52,540 nt of DNA from Pseudobacteroides sp. Its GTDB lineage: Bacteria; Bacillota; Clostridia; Acetivibrionales; DSM-2933. Under the pieces are notes generated by a model. It did no database searches, was not told the origin of the DNA, and saw only the letters and a program-made list of their open reading frames with translations. The translations under genes and the position numbers were made by a program. The stretch is taken from the NCBI RefSeq assembly GCF_036567765.1, contig NZ_DATCTU010000123.1:1-52540 (forward strand), given 5' to 3'. Positions 7,644 to 18,100 of the stretch are shown piece by piece (the first letter of the stretch is position 1; each line of letters opens with the position of its first letter).

Positions 7644-7683
7644 TAAAACATGCACCTTTTATATTAGTGACTTGGCATTTTCC

Positions 7684-8961
7684 CTAATATACTTCAAATT
7701 CTGATAGGCCGATATTTTCGCCTGATGCCTGTGAAATTATCAGCTTAATCCATGTTATTGACTTTGGTTGGAAAGATATAACATCACCACTTCCATTATT
7801 AGTTAGGGGTCCAACTTCAATAAAATCCCCATCGCTAAAGGTCAATGTTGCCTTTTCTATATGATCAATAAGGTTAGGTCTGTCATAAAGCACAATACAT
7901 TTTACCCATTGTGGCATAGGCCAACTTAGTTTTATCCAGGCACCATTCAATTCTCCTGTCGTAACCCACTCCTTCTCAGTATAGCGTGGGTACCCGTCCC
8001 TTATACCGTCTATCGCCTTAGTACCTAGCTGACCGTAATCTGAATTCTCCGAAGATACTTCAACTTCAGCATTTAAAGCTATGTTTGAAAAGTCTCTAAC
8101 CCAAAAAAACTCATTGCTTTTTGCAAAAGAATTAAGATAATACGGAGCATAAATTTGCGAATAATATTTATTAATTGCTTGATATTTTTTATTAAATTCA
8201 CGCGGAACTACTTGCATATTATCAGGAACGGGAATACTTTCTATTGATTCCCATTTTAAGGTTGTAAGATCTTCTAATTGTGGAGGCTTTGTAAAAGGAA
8301 TTATGGAAAATGGGTCAATCTCCCTTGATGGCCAGGAATTTTCATCCCCATTTACAGGATGAATAAGACTCTCATGCAGTTTAGGTGAATAGCTAGGAAT
8401 CTGTTTCTTTATATTAATTATTGAATCTACAACAAATAAATATGCAGTACTGTGATCGCTGTGGCCATCGTAAAGAGAGGTCACATATATATCATCAGGT
8501 AAATTCATTTTAACTGCTGCTTCAATATCCGACATTATAGTTTTTTTATTGTAATCACCAGGTGTGCCATATAGTAAACTATGGAAATCCTTAAATGAGG
8601 CAAAATTGGGATTTGAATTTAAGGAAATACCATATGTTTGCGATCCAACACTTGTTTTTATTATATCTGTATCAGATTCAGAGTAATATAATTTTCTTAG
8701 AAAGCTATCTTCCTTGGACATTCCTGTATCTCCATATCCAAGAAAAACAATGTCTTCAATTTTTAATCCAAGAAAGGTTAAAGCGTCTATAGATTCGCTT
8801 AAGCGTATTTGACCATATATTTTGTTACTTGCCCCATAATCCCCATTCGTAAGAATTACGACTTTGACTCTATTTCCTTCTATAACAGCATTTTCGATTA
8901 TTCCTGAAGTCATAAGTACCTCGTCATCAGGATGTGGTGCAAATATCATAATACTTTTCAC
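7684..8961 (-). CDS. PIG-L family deacetylase with C-terminal discoidin-like domain
   Basis: The start is GTG at 8961, preceded by GGGGGG. Residues 1-180 form a PIG-L / LmbE-type zinc-dependent N-acetylglucosaminyl deacetylase fold: FAPHPDDE (zinc and general base), RLSESIDALTFLGL, and LYDGHSDHSTAY with the third ligand. Residues from about 290 are a beta-sandwich (SNIALNAEVEVSSENS, QLGTKAIDG, IKLSWPMPQWVKCIVLYDRP) of the F5/8 type C or DUF7402 kind, which usually binds carbohydrate. There is no signal peptide. It is convergent with the preceding glycosyltransferase and probably co-transcribed with the next glycosyltransferase upstream on the minus strand (33-bp gap). The likely role is deacetylation of an amino sugar in a surface glycan. 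Confidence 0.75.
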   Translation of the reverse strand: MKSIMIFAPHPDDEVLMTSGIIENAVIEGNRVKVVILTNGDYGASNKIYGQIRLSESIDALTFLGLKIEDIVFLGYGDTGMSKEDSFLRKLYYSESDTDIIKTSVGSQTYGISLNSNPNFASFKDFHSLLYGTPGDYNKKTIMSDIEAAVKMNLPDDIYVTSLYDGHSDHSTAYLFVVDSIINIKKQIPSYSPKLHESLIHPVNGDENSWPSREIDPFSIIPFTKPPQLEDLTTLKWESIESIPVPDNMQVVPREFNKKYQAINKYYSQIYAPYYLNSFAKSNEFFWVRDFSNIALNAEVEVSSENSDYGQLGTKAIDGIRDGYPRYTEKEWVTTGELNGAWIKLSWPMPQWVKCIVLYDRPNLIDHIEKATLTFSDGDFIEVGPLTNNGSGDVISFQPKSITWIKLIISQASGENIGLSEFEVY

Positions 8962-8994
8962 CTGTTAGACCCCCCTACTATAGCAAGCAATATA

Positions 8995-10278
8995 CTAGAT
9001 TTCCAATAAAGGTTCTAATTGATTCTTCCAAACCCATTTGGGACTGTATCTTTGCCTGACCATAGCCTTTGCGAAAATCACACTATTATCAAGCATTAAG
9101 TTTAGAACTATTTCTGCATGTTCTTCCAGATAAAATCTCTCTGAAGGATTGTATTTTTCCTTGGTATCATAGCCAAAGTTTCTTGCATCCCACCTCATAA
9201 AATACGCATGAAGTTTTTTGCCCAGTTCTTCAAGTGCCGGGACTGATTGGTTTAATATGAGAAAATTTCCTCTACTTGCCGCTTCAAGTATGGTAAGTCC
9301 AAATGACTCTGAAAATGAAGGACATACAAAAAGGTTTGATAGTGTAAAGAGCTCTAATACAGATTCTCTTGGAAACCCATTGGGATAACCCATATCAGAT
9401 GTAAAAGCTATATCTTGGACATTAATTCCAAAATTATATCCCATAACTTTTATTAATCCTTTGTAAGTTAAAGGATTTATATCACTGGAAGGGAAATCAC
9501 AGAAAATAACTTTTACATCTCTTTCTGTTTTTCTTTTCATTGCACCGGCGAAAGCTGCAACTTTTTCGAATTTTTTACCTTGTGTGAGTCTACCTGGATA
9601 GACTATTAATATATCTGGTGATAATATATCGAATTGCGATGAAATTGATTTTGTTGCTTCACTCATACCTGACAGTAAATCCAGACTATTATTTATTGCA
9701 TAACATTTCCCTTCCGATACATTATATTGTTTCGCTAATGCTGGTAATCCAGAAAGTGTGGGATATGCGTAAATAGTATTGGGCATAGGTGTATATCGGG
9801 CAGAAAAAGGCCATTCTGTTTTAGAGGGGCGGTTAACCGGTGCCGAATGGGTAAATGCGATAAACCTTATCTTATTTAAGTGTTCCTGGGCTTTTCTTAT
9901 TGCTACATTATGTACCAAATGCCAACCCTGATAATGAATATCATGCATAATACACACATCAGTATCAGCCAATTTTTCAATTAAATCTTTAGCAATTACA
10001 TCGGCTTCTTCAAAAAAAGTGTCATGTAATTTGCCAGTTGGACTAGAATAATCATACCAATGGATTAATTGTCCATTAACTCTATTGGCAACTTTAGCCC
10101 ATTCTATCCTATCATCAAGAAATATTCCGTATTTTTCACTATCATTACAATCCTCACTAACTAGGACCTTAGTTTGTATACCAGCGTCGAGCAATATTTT
10201 TAAGTGTTCAGCTACAACATTTACCAGTGAGTATGTGCTATCTAAACCGTTAAACATAGTTAATATAGCCACCTTCAT
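8995..10278 (-). CDS. GT4-type glycosyltransferase
   Basis: A 427-residue two-domain (GT-B) glycosyltransferase. The N-terminus MKVAILTMFNGLDSTYSLVN is the acceptor Rossmann domain. The C-terminal donor domain has ILIVYPGRLTQGKKFEKV and VCPSFSESFGLTILEAASRGN, the E-x7-E nucleotide-sugar motif of GT4. GGAGG lies 6 bases before the start. No membrane segment is visible. It precedes the PIG-L gene on the same strand and was probably transcribed with it. Together with the Thr-rich protein and the DxD enzyme it forms a small glycosylation locus. Confidence 0.75.
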   Translation of the reverse strand: MKVAILTMFNGLDSTYSLVNVVAEHLKILLDAGIQTKVLVSEDCNDSEKYGIFLDDRIEWAKVANRVNGQLIHWYDYSSPTGKLHDTFFEEADVIAKDLIEKLADTDVCIMHDIHYQGWHLVHNVAIRKAQEHLNKIRFIAFTHSAPVNRPSKTEWPFSARYTPMPNTIYAYPTLSGLPALAKQYNVSEGKCYAINNSLDLLSGMSEATKSISSQFDILSPDILIVYPGRLTQGKKFEKVAAFAGAMKRKTERDVKVIFCDFPSSDINPLTYKGLIKVMGYNFGINVQDIAFTSDMGYPNGFPRESVLELFTLSNLFVCPSFSESFGLTILEAASRGNFLILNQSVPALEELGKKLHAYFMRWDARNFGYDTKEKYNPSERFYLEEHAEIVLNLMLDNSVIFAKAMVRQRYSPKWVWKNQLEPLLEI

Positions 10279-10506
10279 TATTTATTCCTCCATAAAAATT
10301 TAATTAAAAATCAATGATATTTTTTACCTTATATCTTATTCTGTGTTAAATAAAACAGTTACAAAGAATAAAAGCTTCGAATCTAGCAAATGGTATTATT
10401 GACTTTATATTTTCAATATATTACTGAGGAATAGATAAAGTTGGAAAAAGAGATATAAAAAGTTTGGTTCAACAATATATTTTGTGGTAAATTCATAATT
10501 CCATAA

Positions 10507-10525
10507 AGTACCTTGGCAGGGTACT
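10507..10525 (-). terminator. Weak hairpin after lanT
   Basis: AGTACC (10507-10512) and GGTACT (10520-10525) form a 6-bp stem 21 bp beyond the lanT stop codon. On the minus strand it is followed by TTATGGAATT, a poor U tract. The rest of 10279-10545 holds no gene. Confidence 0.35.
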
Positions 10526-10545
10526 CTCTCACCAGTTAAAGCTAG

Positions 10546-12693
10546 TTATGAGATATCATTGTTATTGGCTTGATATAACACCGAATATTCACCGCCTTTT
10601 CTCAACAGTTCGTAATGTGTACCCTGCTCAACTACCTTTCCATCTTTTAGTACAAAAATTATATCTGAGTCTACAATGGTAGATAACCGATGAGCGATAA
10701 TAATTCGAGTACAACCGATACTTTTGAAATAATCCGATACCAATTTTTCATTTAAATAATCCAGTGAACTTGTTGCCTCATCTAAAACCAGTATTTTAGG
10801 CTCATTCAATATTGCCCTTGCAAGTGCAATTCTTTGCCGCTGCCCGCCTGATAGGTTCATGCCCATTTCAGAAACTAAAGTGTTATAGCCCATTGGCATA
10901 CTACTGATATCATAAGCTATTTGAGCTATCTGACATGCCCTTTCCACTTTTTCTAAAGTTATTTCTCCCCTGTCCATTGCAATATTATCATATATTGATT
11001 TGTTAAATAATGAAATATCTTGAGGTACTATCCCCATTTGGCTCCTTAAGTATCCCTTGTCAAGCTTATCTATGTGGATATTATTATAGAAAACATCTCC
11101 TTCAGTAGGTGCATACAATCCTACCAACAACTTCGCCAAGGTGCTTTTTCCAGACCCTGACTTTCCCACAATGGCTACTTTGTTACCGCTAGGTATTTCT
11201 ATGCTTACATTTTTTATAACTTGGCTTGAGTGTTTTGAATAGGAAAATGAAACATTATCCAGCCTAATATTTCCGTCTATTTGAGCTTTAATCAGATCTT
11301 CAGATATGTTTTCCTTTTCTGTCGTAATAATATCGCCCAATCTTTCCAAATATAAGCTGCTGTTTATAAAGCTAAACCAAATGTTAAATACAGAGTTGGA
11401 TAATGAAAAAAAAGTATTGCATAGAGAATAAAAGGCAATAGTCTGACCAATGGTAATTTGAGATTTTATTGTGAGGTATACACTGGTCGACAGTATTATT
11501 AAAGGCGAAATTACTTTAATAAAAGACATTAATATATCAATATAATTATTCACTTTTTCCTTATAGGAATATTTATTGAGATAAGTTTGATACTTGCTAT
11601 TCCAAGTTTTAAAAACATCATTCTCGATAGCGGACATTTTTATTCCAAGAATAGAAAAAACTGATTCTATTTGCACACCTTGCACTTTTCCCTGCTCTGT
11701 AATCAGATATTTACTATATTCAGCCACATAAGGCTGGCTTATAGCAATTAGTATTAAATTCACAAGGAATAAAATAACTGAGACAAATGTTAATACTATA
11801 GACTGATTAGCCATATAAAATATAATAAATAATACGGCACCGCAGTCAATAATTCCATTAATCATTTGGTTTGCAAATGTTTCACGTATAATAAAACTGC
11901 TATTTAGGGTATAAAGTATGTCATATTTATTTCTAATATCAAAAAACTTAAAAGGCACTTTTAGGAGATGATAGAATACACCTGTTGATACAGACTCATC
12001 AATATGCAATTTCAATCTGATTAAATTTTTATTTTTTATAAAATTAATCGCTATGTATATTAATGAAAATACTCCCAAAAAGATGAGTGAATTTTTTATA
12101 TAGCCGACATCTTTTTTCGTAATAACATTATCAATCAATTTCTGGATAAAAATAGGCATCCCTAATGTTAACAAATATGTGAAAACTGAGAGTAATGAGA
12201 TCATCAAGAACAGCAATTTTTTTTGAAAAATTACCGGTAAAAAGTAAAACCAGATGCTCTTCTCTTTTTTACAAGGGACAAATTCTTCATTTGGATGCCC
12301 TGCTAAAGCATACTCTGAATATAAAGCTTTGAATTCATCAAGTTCAAATTTTCGTCTCCCATATGCAGGGTCAACGACATAAGCATAGCGGCTGTTAATT
12401 TTCTCTAGTATAACAAAGTGGCTATTCTCCCAAAACAGAATTGCAGGTAATTTTATTTGACTTAACCCTTCGGCAGGACTTTTATATAGCTTTGTATCAA
12501 AATTCAGTTTTTGCAGTAATCCATTTAACTGTTTGAGGGTACTTCCATCTCTCCCTATATCTAAATAGCTGCGTAGTTCCTGTAATGTCTCATAACTTTT
12601 ATAGTATCTCAGAATCATACACACGCAGCTCAAGCCACATTCTGTAAGCTGAAGAGATTCCACATATGGAACTTTTCTTTTTAAAAAAATCAT
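10546..12693 (-). CDS. lanT: LanT: lanthipeptide ABC exporter with C39 leader peptidase
   Basis: The start is ATG 12693 (GAGGTA 7 bases upstream; a TTG two codons earlier is possible), giving 715 residues. Residues 1-125 are a peptidase C39 domain: Gln15 and catalytic Cys19 in QLTECGLSC, His92 in HFVIL and Asp108 in VDPAYGR. These residues cut after double-glycine leaders. A six-helix exporter domain follows (about 140-440). The ABC ATPase domain then has VAIVGKSGSGKSTLAKLL, NLSGGQRQRIALARA, ILVLDEATSSLD and IIIAHRLSTI. It should remove the leader of the precursor at GG/T and export the mature peptide. It is the last gene of the minus-strand cluster. No separate LanP protease is needed. Confidence 0.93.
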   Translation of the reverse strand: MIFLKRKVPYVESLQLTECGLSCVCMILRYYKSYETLQELRSYLDIGRDGSTLKQLNGLLQKLNFDTKLYKSPAEGLSQIKLPAILFWENSHFVILEKINSRYAYVVDPAYGRRKFELDEFKALYSEYALAGHPNEEFVPCKKEKSIWFYFLPVIFQKKLLFLMISLLSVFTYLLTLGMPIFIQKLIDNVITKKDVGYIKNSLIFLGVFSLIYIAINFIKNKNLIRLKLHIDESVSTGVFYHLLKVPFKFFDIRNKYDILYTLNSSFIIRETFANQMINGIIDCGAVLFIIFYMANQSIVLTFVSVILFLVNLILIAISQPYVAEYSKYLITEQGKVQGVQIESVFSILGIKMSAIENDVFKTWNSKYQTYLNKYSYKEKVNNYIDILMSFIKVISPLIILSTSVYLTIKSQITIGQTIAFYSLCNTFFSLSNSVFNIWFSFINSSLYLERLGDIITTEKENISEDLIKAQIDGNIRLDNVSFSYSKHSSQVIKNVSIEIPSGNKVAIVGKSGSGKSTLAKLLVGLYAPTEGDVFYNNIHIDKLDKGYLRSQMGIVPQDISLFNKSIYDNIAMDRGEITLEKVERACQIAQIAYDISSMPMGYNTLVSEMGMNLSGGQRQRIALARAILNEPKILVLDEATSSLDYLNEKLVSDYFKSIGCTRIIIAHRLSTIVDSDIIFVLKDGKVVEQGTHYELLRKGGEYSVLYQANNNDIS

Positions 12694-12726
12694 TTGCAAA
12701 TACCTCTATATTCAATAATCATCGTG

Positions 12727-13446
12727 TCATCTAAAGTCTCTCTTTTCTATTATCAGGCACGCAGCAGTCAATAATACTGCAGATATTGCCAGCAGAATTA
12801 TGACCTGCATGGCAGTATAGCTTTGCGAATAAAATCCGTTTGCCGTTACTGTAAAGGGAATATTTTCTGCTATGGATCTAATGATTTCATTCTTTGTTTT
12901 ATCAACCACTATAGAAAGGAAGTTTTCAATAAAATCATTGAAACAAATATATGTTACAATAAAAGTAGTTGTGAATTTACATGATACTGAAGTAACAAAA
13001 AATGCAAAAGACCCTACAATAGTAGCGTATACTAAAAATGAAAAAATCGAATTCATTATATCTTTGAGTAATATGTTTAAAGACAATGGTTGATTCGACA
13101 ATAACATTGATAAATGTATGAGGGCTTGGTAAAGTACTGCGAATAAAATAGTTATCTCTATGATTGTAAACATTTTATACAAAACTACCTGTATTCTTGT
13201 CAAAGTGCCGGTAAAAAGCACTTTAAAGGTCTTGTTTTCAAACTCCTTGCTTAATATGTGTGAATAAATAACCGTCATTATAAAAGGTAATAGATACAGC
13301 ATTGTGACTTTTGTCTTGTCGACTACTATATTAAAGGGAGGAAGAAAATATATTGAAATTATTGTAAAACCTAATAAAAACAGTGCTATATAGCTGAAAA
13401 GATATTTTTTTAGCTCAATATATGATAATTTAAACACCTTACTCAT
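12727..13446 (-). CDS. lanG: ABC-2 permease subunit (LanG-like, self-immunity)
   Basis: This 239-residue protein has about six hydrophobic segments (for example YLFSYIALFLLGFTIISIYF, then LLPFIMTVIYSHIL and ILLAISAVLLTAACLII). It contains the LSKEFENKTFKVLFTGTLTR block typical of ABC-2 permeases of the lantibiotic/bacitracin type. A GGAGG ribosome site precedes it. It lies 15 bp after the preceding permease and 33 bp before lanT. With the ATPase at 14192-15109 it probably removes mature lanthipeptide from the producer membrane. The E versus G designation is by position only. Confidence 0.8.
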   Translation of the reverse strand: MSKVFKLSYIELKKYLFSYIALFLLGFTIISIYFLPPFNIVVDKTKVTMLYLLPFIMTVIYSHILSKEFENKTFKVLFTGTLTRIQVVLYKMFTIIEITILFAVLYQALIHLSMLLSNQPLSLNILLKDIMNSIFSFLVYATIVGSFAFFVTSVSCKFTTTFIVTYICFNDFIENFLSIVVDKTKNEIIRSIAENIPFTVTANGFYSQSYTAMQVIILLAISAVLLTAACLIIEKRDFR

Positions 13447-13461
13447 AATTCCTCCAACTCT

Positions 13462-14199
13462 CTATCTTAAGCTTCTTTTATTGATAACCATATATGAAGT
13501 AATGAAGAATAAGAAACCCCATAACAGCATTGTTAAAACTTGAATAGCACTTATATCCCAAAACTGCACCCAGGAAAATATAGTATAGTTTGGTGTTTTA
13601 GTAATGATTTGCTCTGTTAATGTTAAGTGCTCCTTTGTTCGGAGCTCTATAAAAATCGGAATGAAATGCTGTAATACTCCGAAAACGCTCAAGGTTATAA
13701 TTAAAGTACTTGTAAATTTACGCATAGCAATAGATATTAGTAGACCAAATGAACCTATTACAAAGCTTATCAGCAAATAGATAATTAAAGAGAATATTGT
13801 AATTTTACCGATTAGGACTGCAATATCCAGTTTTCCATATATGCGGAGCTGCACTATGATCTCAATAAATCGAGAGCAAAGCCAAAAAAACAAACCGAAT
13901 TTTAATATTACAAATATTTTTTCCAGTAGAACCTGAGTCCGAGTAAGTGCACCTGTAAATAAAATGTTGGATGTTCCATAGGTAAATTCTTTACCTAATA
14001 CTGCACATGAATAATATAAAATAATAAAATTTATAACTCTGAAAAATTCAAATTGGTAATTATAGCTCGAGAATGACTTGGGGCTTATAAAAATCCACAA
14101 TGATATATATAATGCTCCTATCAGCATTGCATATAAAAAACCCCTGGTTTTAACAACATTTATAAATTCATAGACTGAAAGTTTAATAATATTACTCAA
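13462..14199 (-). CDS. lanE: ABC-2 permease subunit (LanE-like, self-immunity)
   Basis: A 245-residue membrane protein with six predicted helices, paralogous to its downstream neighbour. The shared cytoplasmic block is LGKEFTYGTSNILFTGALTR. The start is TTG at 14199, 7 bases after AGGAGAG, overlapping the 3' end of the ATPase gene by 8 bases, which suggests translational coupling. It probably pairs with the second permease as the heterodimeric channel of the immunity transporter. Confidence 0.8.
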   Translation of the reverse strand: MSNIIKLSVYEFINVVKTRGFLYAMLIGALYISLWIFISPKSFSSYNYQFEFFRVINFIILYYSCAVLGKEFTYGTSNILFTGALTRTQVLLEKIFVILKFGLFFWLCSRFIEIIVQLRIYGKLDIAVLIGKITIFSLIIYLLISFVIGSFGLLISIAMRKFTSTLIITLSVFGVLQHFIPIFIELRTKEHLTLTEQIITKTPNYTIFSWVQFWDISAIQVLTMLLWGFLFFITSYMVINKRSLR

Positions 14200-15109
14200 T
14201 TGTATTCTCTCCTATACTTTTTATGAATCTGTCTTCTAAGCTTATTTTTTGCTTATACATACCCCGTAGAGCAATTCCTTGTTGTATAATTTGGCTTATC
14301 ACCTTTTCAATTTCATTAGGAGGTAAAAAAGCTATAACGTTTTCCCCGTTTTCAATAGAGCAATTAATAGATTTTGCTTTAAGGAAGCTTTGCAGTTGTT
14401 CTGCTTTTTCGGTTTCAAACACATATGGTATGCTGTCTTCAACTTCTTTGGAATCTATGTGCAACTCCTCTATTACTTTCCCGTTTTTAATAAATACAAC
14501 TTTATCGCATATCGCTTCGATTTCCGTTAGTATGTGACTTGATATCAATACAGACAAACCTTTTTCGCGGGCCATATATTTAATAAACTGCCTAATGCTC
14601 GGTATAATATTGGGATCAAGACCATTGGTAGGCTCATCTAAAATAAGGAGACTGGGATAACCCAATACTGCCTGACCAATACCAAGTCTTTGCTTCATGC
14701 CTAGTGAATAGTTCTTTACTTTTTTATGAATAGAATTCTCAAGCCCTAGGAGTTTAACCATCTCATCGATTTCTGAACTTTTTATTCCTCCGAACACATG
14801 GGAAAAGAACTTTAGGTTTTCATAACCAGTCATATTGGGGTAAAATCCCGGAGCTTCAATAACACATCCCACTTGTTTGGCCTTGCCTTTTTTGTGTGTT
14901 CGTATATTCTCACCATTAATAAGGACATTCCCTTCATAATTTTTTATTAAGCCCACAATAATTCCCATAATAGTAGTCTTACCCGAACCATTGGGACCAA
15001 CTAGACCCACAATTTCACTCTTATTAATAGAAAGATCTACATTGTCTAATACAGTTTGATTTTTATATTTTTTTGTTACTTTTTGAACTGATAAGATAGT
15101 ATTATCCAT
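14192..15109 (-). CDS. lanF: ABC transporter ATPase (LanF/BcrA-like, self-immunity)
   Basis: A 305-residue cytoplasmic ATPase with VGLVGPNGSGKTTIMGIIVG (Walker A), NYSLGMKQRLGIG (signature), LLILDEPTNGLDP (Walker B) and ISSHILTEIEAICD (H-loop). The C-terminal extension of about 80 residues matches the BcrA/NatA-like branch, which includes LanF. It sits between lanM and the two permeases, with GGGAG before the ATG. It powers extrusion of the lantibiotic in known class II systems; that role here is inferred from family and position. Confidence 0.88.
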   Translation of the reverse strand: MDNTILSVQKVTKKYKNQTVLDNVDLSINKSEIVGLVGPNGSGKTTIMGIIVGLIKNYEGNVLINGENIRTHKKGKAKQVGCVIEAPGFYPNMTGYENLKFFSHVFGGIKSSEIDEMVKLLGLENSIHKKVKNYSLGMKQRLGIGQAVLGYPSLLILDEPTNGLDPNIIPSIRQFIKYMAREKGLSVLISSHILTEIEAICDKVVFIKNGKVIEELHIDSKEVEDSIPYVFETEKAEQLQSFLKAKSINCSIENGENVIAFLPPNEIEKVISQIIQQGIALRGMYKQKISLEDRFIKSIGENTIE

Positions 15110-15148
15110 AATCTTCTCCCTGTCAATTTTGTATATGTTTGCTGGATG

Positions 15149-18100
15149 CTATTCGATGCATAAAACTTCAGGTAAAAAACCTGGTTTATAAAACTGCAAG
15201 ATCCCATAGCCTAGGCCTGCCAATCCTGTCATCAGACTTGAATTTTCCGTTTCATAAAAACCGCCGCCATTCCATCTATTATTGAAGTATTCGCTGATAA
15301 ATTTTTGTAAGGTGGATAAACAACTTGCCTTTAGAGAAGTATCATCCAGAATATAAGCTGCATAATTCAATACACGGAGGTTGCCTAAATCTCCATGACA
15401 TAGGCAAAAATCATTTCCAAAGGAATTCTCTTTGACTGTTTTTATTGCTAGGTCAATTTCTTTCATGATCATATCATCAGTGTATCCGTACTTTATAAGC
15501 ATAAGCCTGGAAAGTAAGATTCCAGGTGCACCATGGCACCAGGCATTGGAATATCCTTCTTTGTTGAGCTGCTTACGCCAATTGTTGTACTTCTCGTCAA
15601 ACATACTTCTCTCATAGCAAAGTGAGCTTTTCAGCACACCTAAAAGGTCATCGTCGTTTATTATACTATATAATCTAATCAACTGTGAATCAACTCCGGC
15701 ATTTCCATGGGAGAACCCTACAAAACCTTCTTCACCCCAGGTAATTCCCCTATTTTCTTCAAAAACAACAATCTTTTCTTTTATAAGTTTATAAATATTA
15801 ACACAAATATCAACAAGTAAATTTTTAACATGGCTGCCTTCTGATTTTTCATAAATTGAAAGAATTGCCCCCATCGAACCCGACAAGCCTGAAATAATAT
15901 CATAATGCTGGTCCAAAGCCAGTAATTCCTTTATTATATAAATTTTATTATAAACATAGTTTATTAAGTCTTTTTTATTTGAAATTTTACCTATATGGAA
16001 TATTGAATAAAGCCATCCGCTTATTCCGCAGAAGAAGCCGATTTTTTCCTTCTTAATATCTTTTATATCTTCTATATAATTTATTACGGAAGTAATAGTT
16101 TCAAATGCAGCTGCAGTGTATTTCTCCTCTCCAGTTATTGCTCCCAAGTGGGCCAGAAACAGGGCAATTCCACAGTTGCCGGAGTATATGTCGTTTCCTA
16201 CATTTGTAATTTCATAATAATCCTTTATAATCTCCATTAGGCCTATCCATGTTCTATCAATTTGCCCATTTTTTTTACCGGCAATACTTTTTTCTAAGAT
16301 GAAATCGCCAATAGTTTTTGCAGTGCGAATCAATACATTATGCATTTCAATACATTCCACCGACTCCTGGAATCTAATTTTTGTTTCGGATCTGCCATCG
16401 GTCTCTGATTTATAGTTATAGCTGCAATTTATCAAAGCCAACTGTCGGTTAAAATCATGATCAGAAAGTCCTTCAATCTTTCCGGTGACAGTACCGAGTG
16501 TTGAGCCCATTGGTAAAGAGGCAACTTCTTTCTTACTGCCATCCAGTACCTTATCCTTTTCTAGATATACCGAAAAATAAGGTACATCACCGTTTAGCAT
16601 CTGGGAAAGTTCAGATACAGCAATATCCTTTTTATCCTCATCAGTAACCAAGCCGATTCTGTGAAGGTATACCTTCCTGTCTATGGGATTTCTTAACAGA
16701 TCAGGGTGATAGCTTGTGCTAAGCAGTTGCATATATATGTTTGTAGGTCTGTATAAAATCCTGCATAGACATCCTTCAAACATATCATTGACTGTTGCCT
16801 TGAATAAGTCCTTATTTTCCTGTATCCATTTATATGTATAAATAAACCCATCTTTTATTTCCTTTATATATTGTTCTGATTTTACGTTATTCCCGTCAAT
16901 AATGGGGCTATTGTCTTTTGAATGTATATAGCCATAACCAGCTTCCACTTTAATTTCATCGGTATCAATATCTTTAATAAATATACTTTTAAAAGGTGCA
17001 ACCTGTTCATTTTCATTACTCAGGCCACCTATTTCCAATACTTTATTATTTTTTTGATTGACTATCTGAGTAGGAAGCAATGCAATTCCCTTTACTGAGC
17101 TATTTATTATTCGCATAGCCACAGTAGAAGCATCTGAGCTTTCCATGTTTATATTAAGTATTTCAGGGTGAAATAGTGTTTCCAAATCAATCAGTACCGG
17201 TTGGTCGCCATGTGCAATTAAATTCTCATAGTGAAAGTCTTTTGCGTTGAATAAATACAATAAGCACAATAATTGACCTATACGGCTGTAGAATCTTGCA
17301 ATATCATTTGGACTTTGGCAATAAGTATGATCTATAAATTCCATCCATCCTGCACTATCAATGTAATGTACTTTAGGGGACTTTAATTTATAAAAGCAGT
17401 GAATATCTTGCTGATTTATCCAGTCAATAAAACTTAAATATTTATACTCCAAATCTAAAGCCCTTGGTTTGTAGGCTAAGCGTACGCCCGAATCAAATGT
17501 TATGCATGCCACTGACTTTCCGTCATTATGAGTATCGCCGGTACCCAAAACAATGCTTCTTATTTTGCCAAGGCCTTTTCCTTCACTAAAACAGTCAGAG
17601 AGATTATTGTATTCATTTTTTGTATTGCGAATAATATCCTTCAAATATTTGCATGTATTTTCTACCTTTATCTTCATTAAGCGGGTTAATTCATTATACT
17701 CGTCGTATAAAGACCTTAAATATGATTCATCTTTCAATAATGTATTAGCAAAGTATTCTGCCTTTTGCGTTGAATTTTCACCCAATAGTCTATTATCCAT
17801 TCTGGCAATATTTGTTTCCAGAATAAGCACTCTATAAGACATATCATTAAGGTTGCCAAGTATAGTACAAATAATTTCAAAAAGAAATTCATCTTTATTA
17901 ACGATAAAATCCGATTCAGTTATATAAAGATAAAAATCATTGATGTGATACCTGATTATAGGCCTAAAGAACCAGACCCATTTGTAAGTCTTGGCAGCTC
18001 TGCTAAAAATAGCGTTAAAATATGAATCAGAGTGATCTAGGTTTTCTAAGAAACTAAACATGGAACTTAGATCATTTTGATGAGGTGTGTGATATTCCTT

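Noticed and set aside
10085..10303. Plus-strand 72-codon frame at the start of the glycosyltransferase gene
   Set aside because: It is antisense to a well-supported GT4 gene and lacks its own signals.
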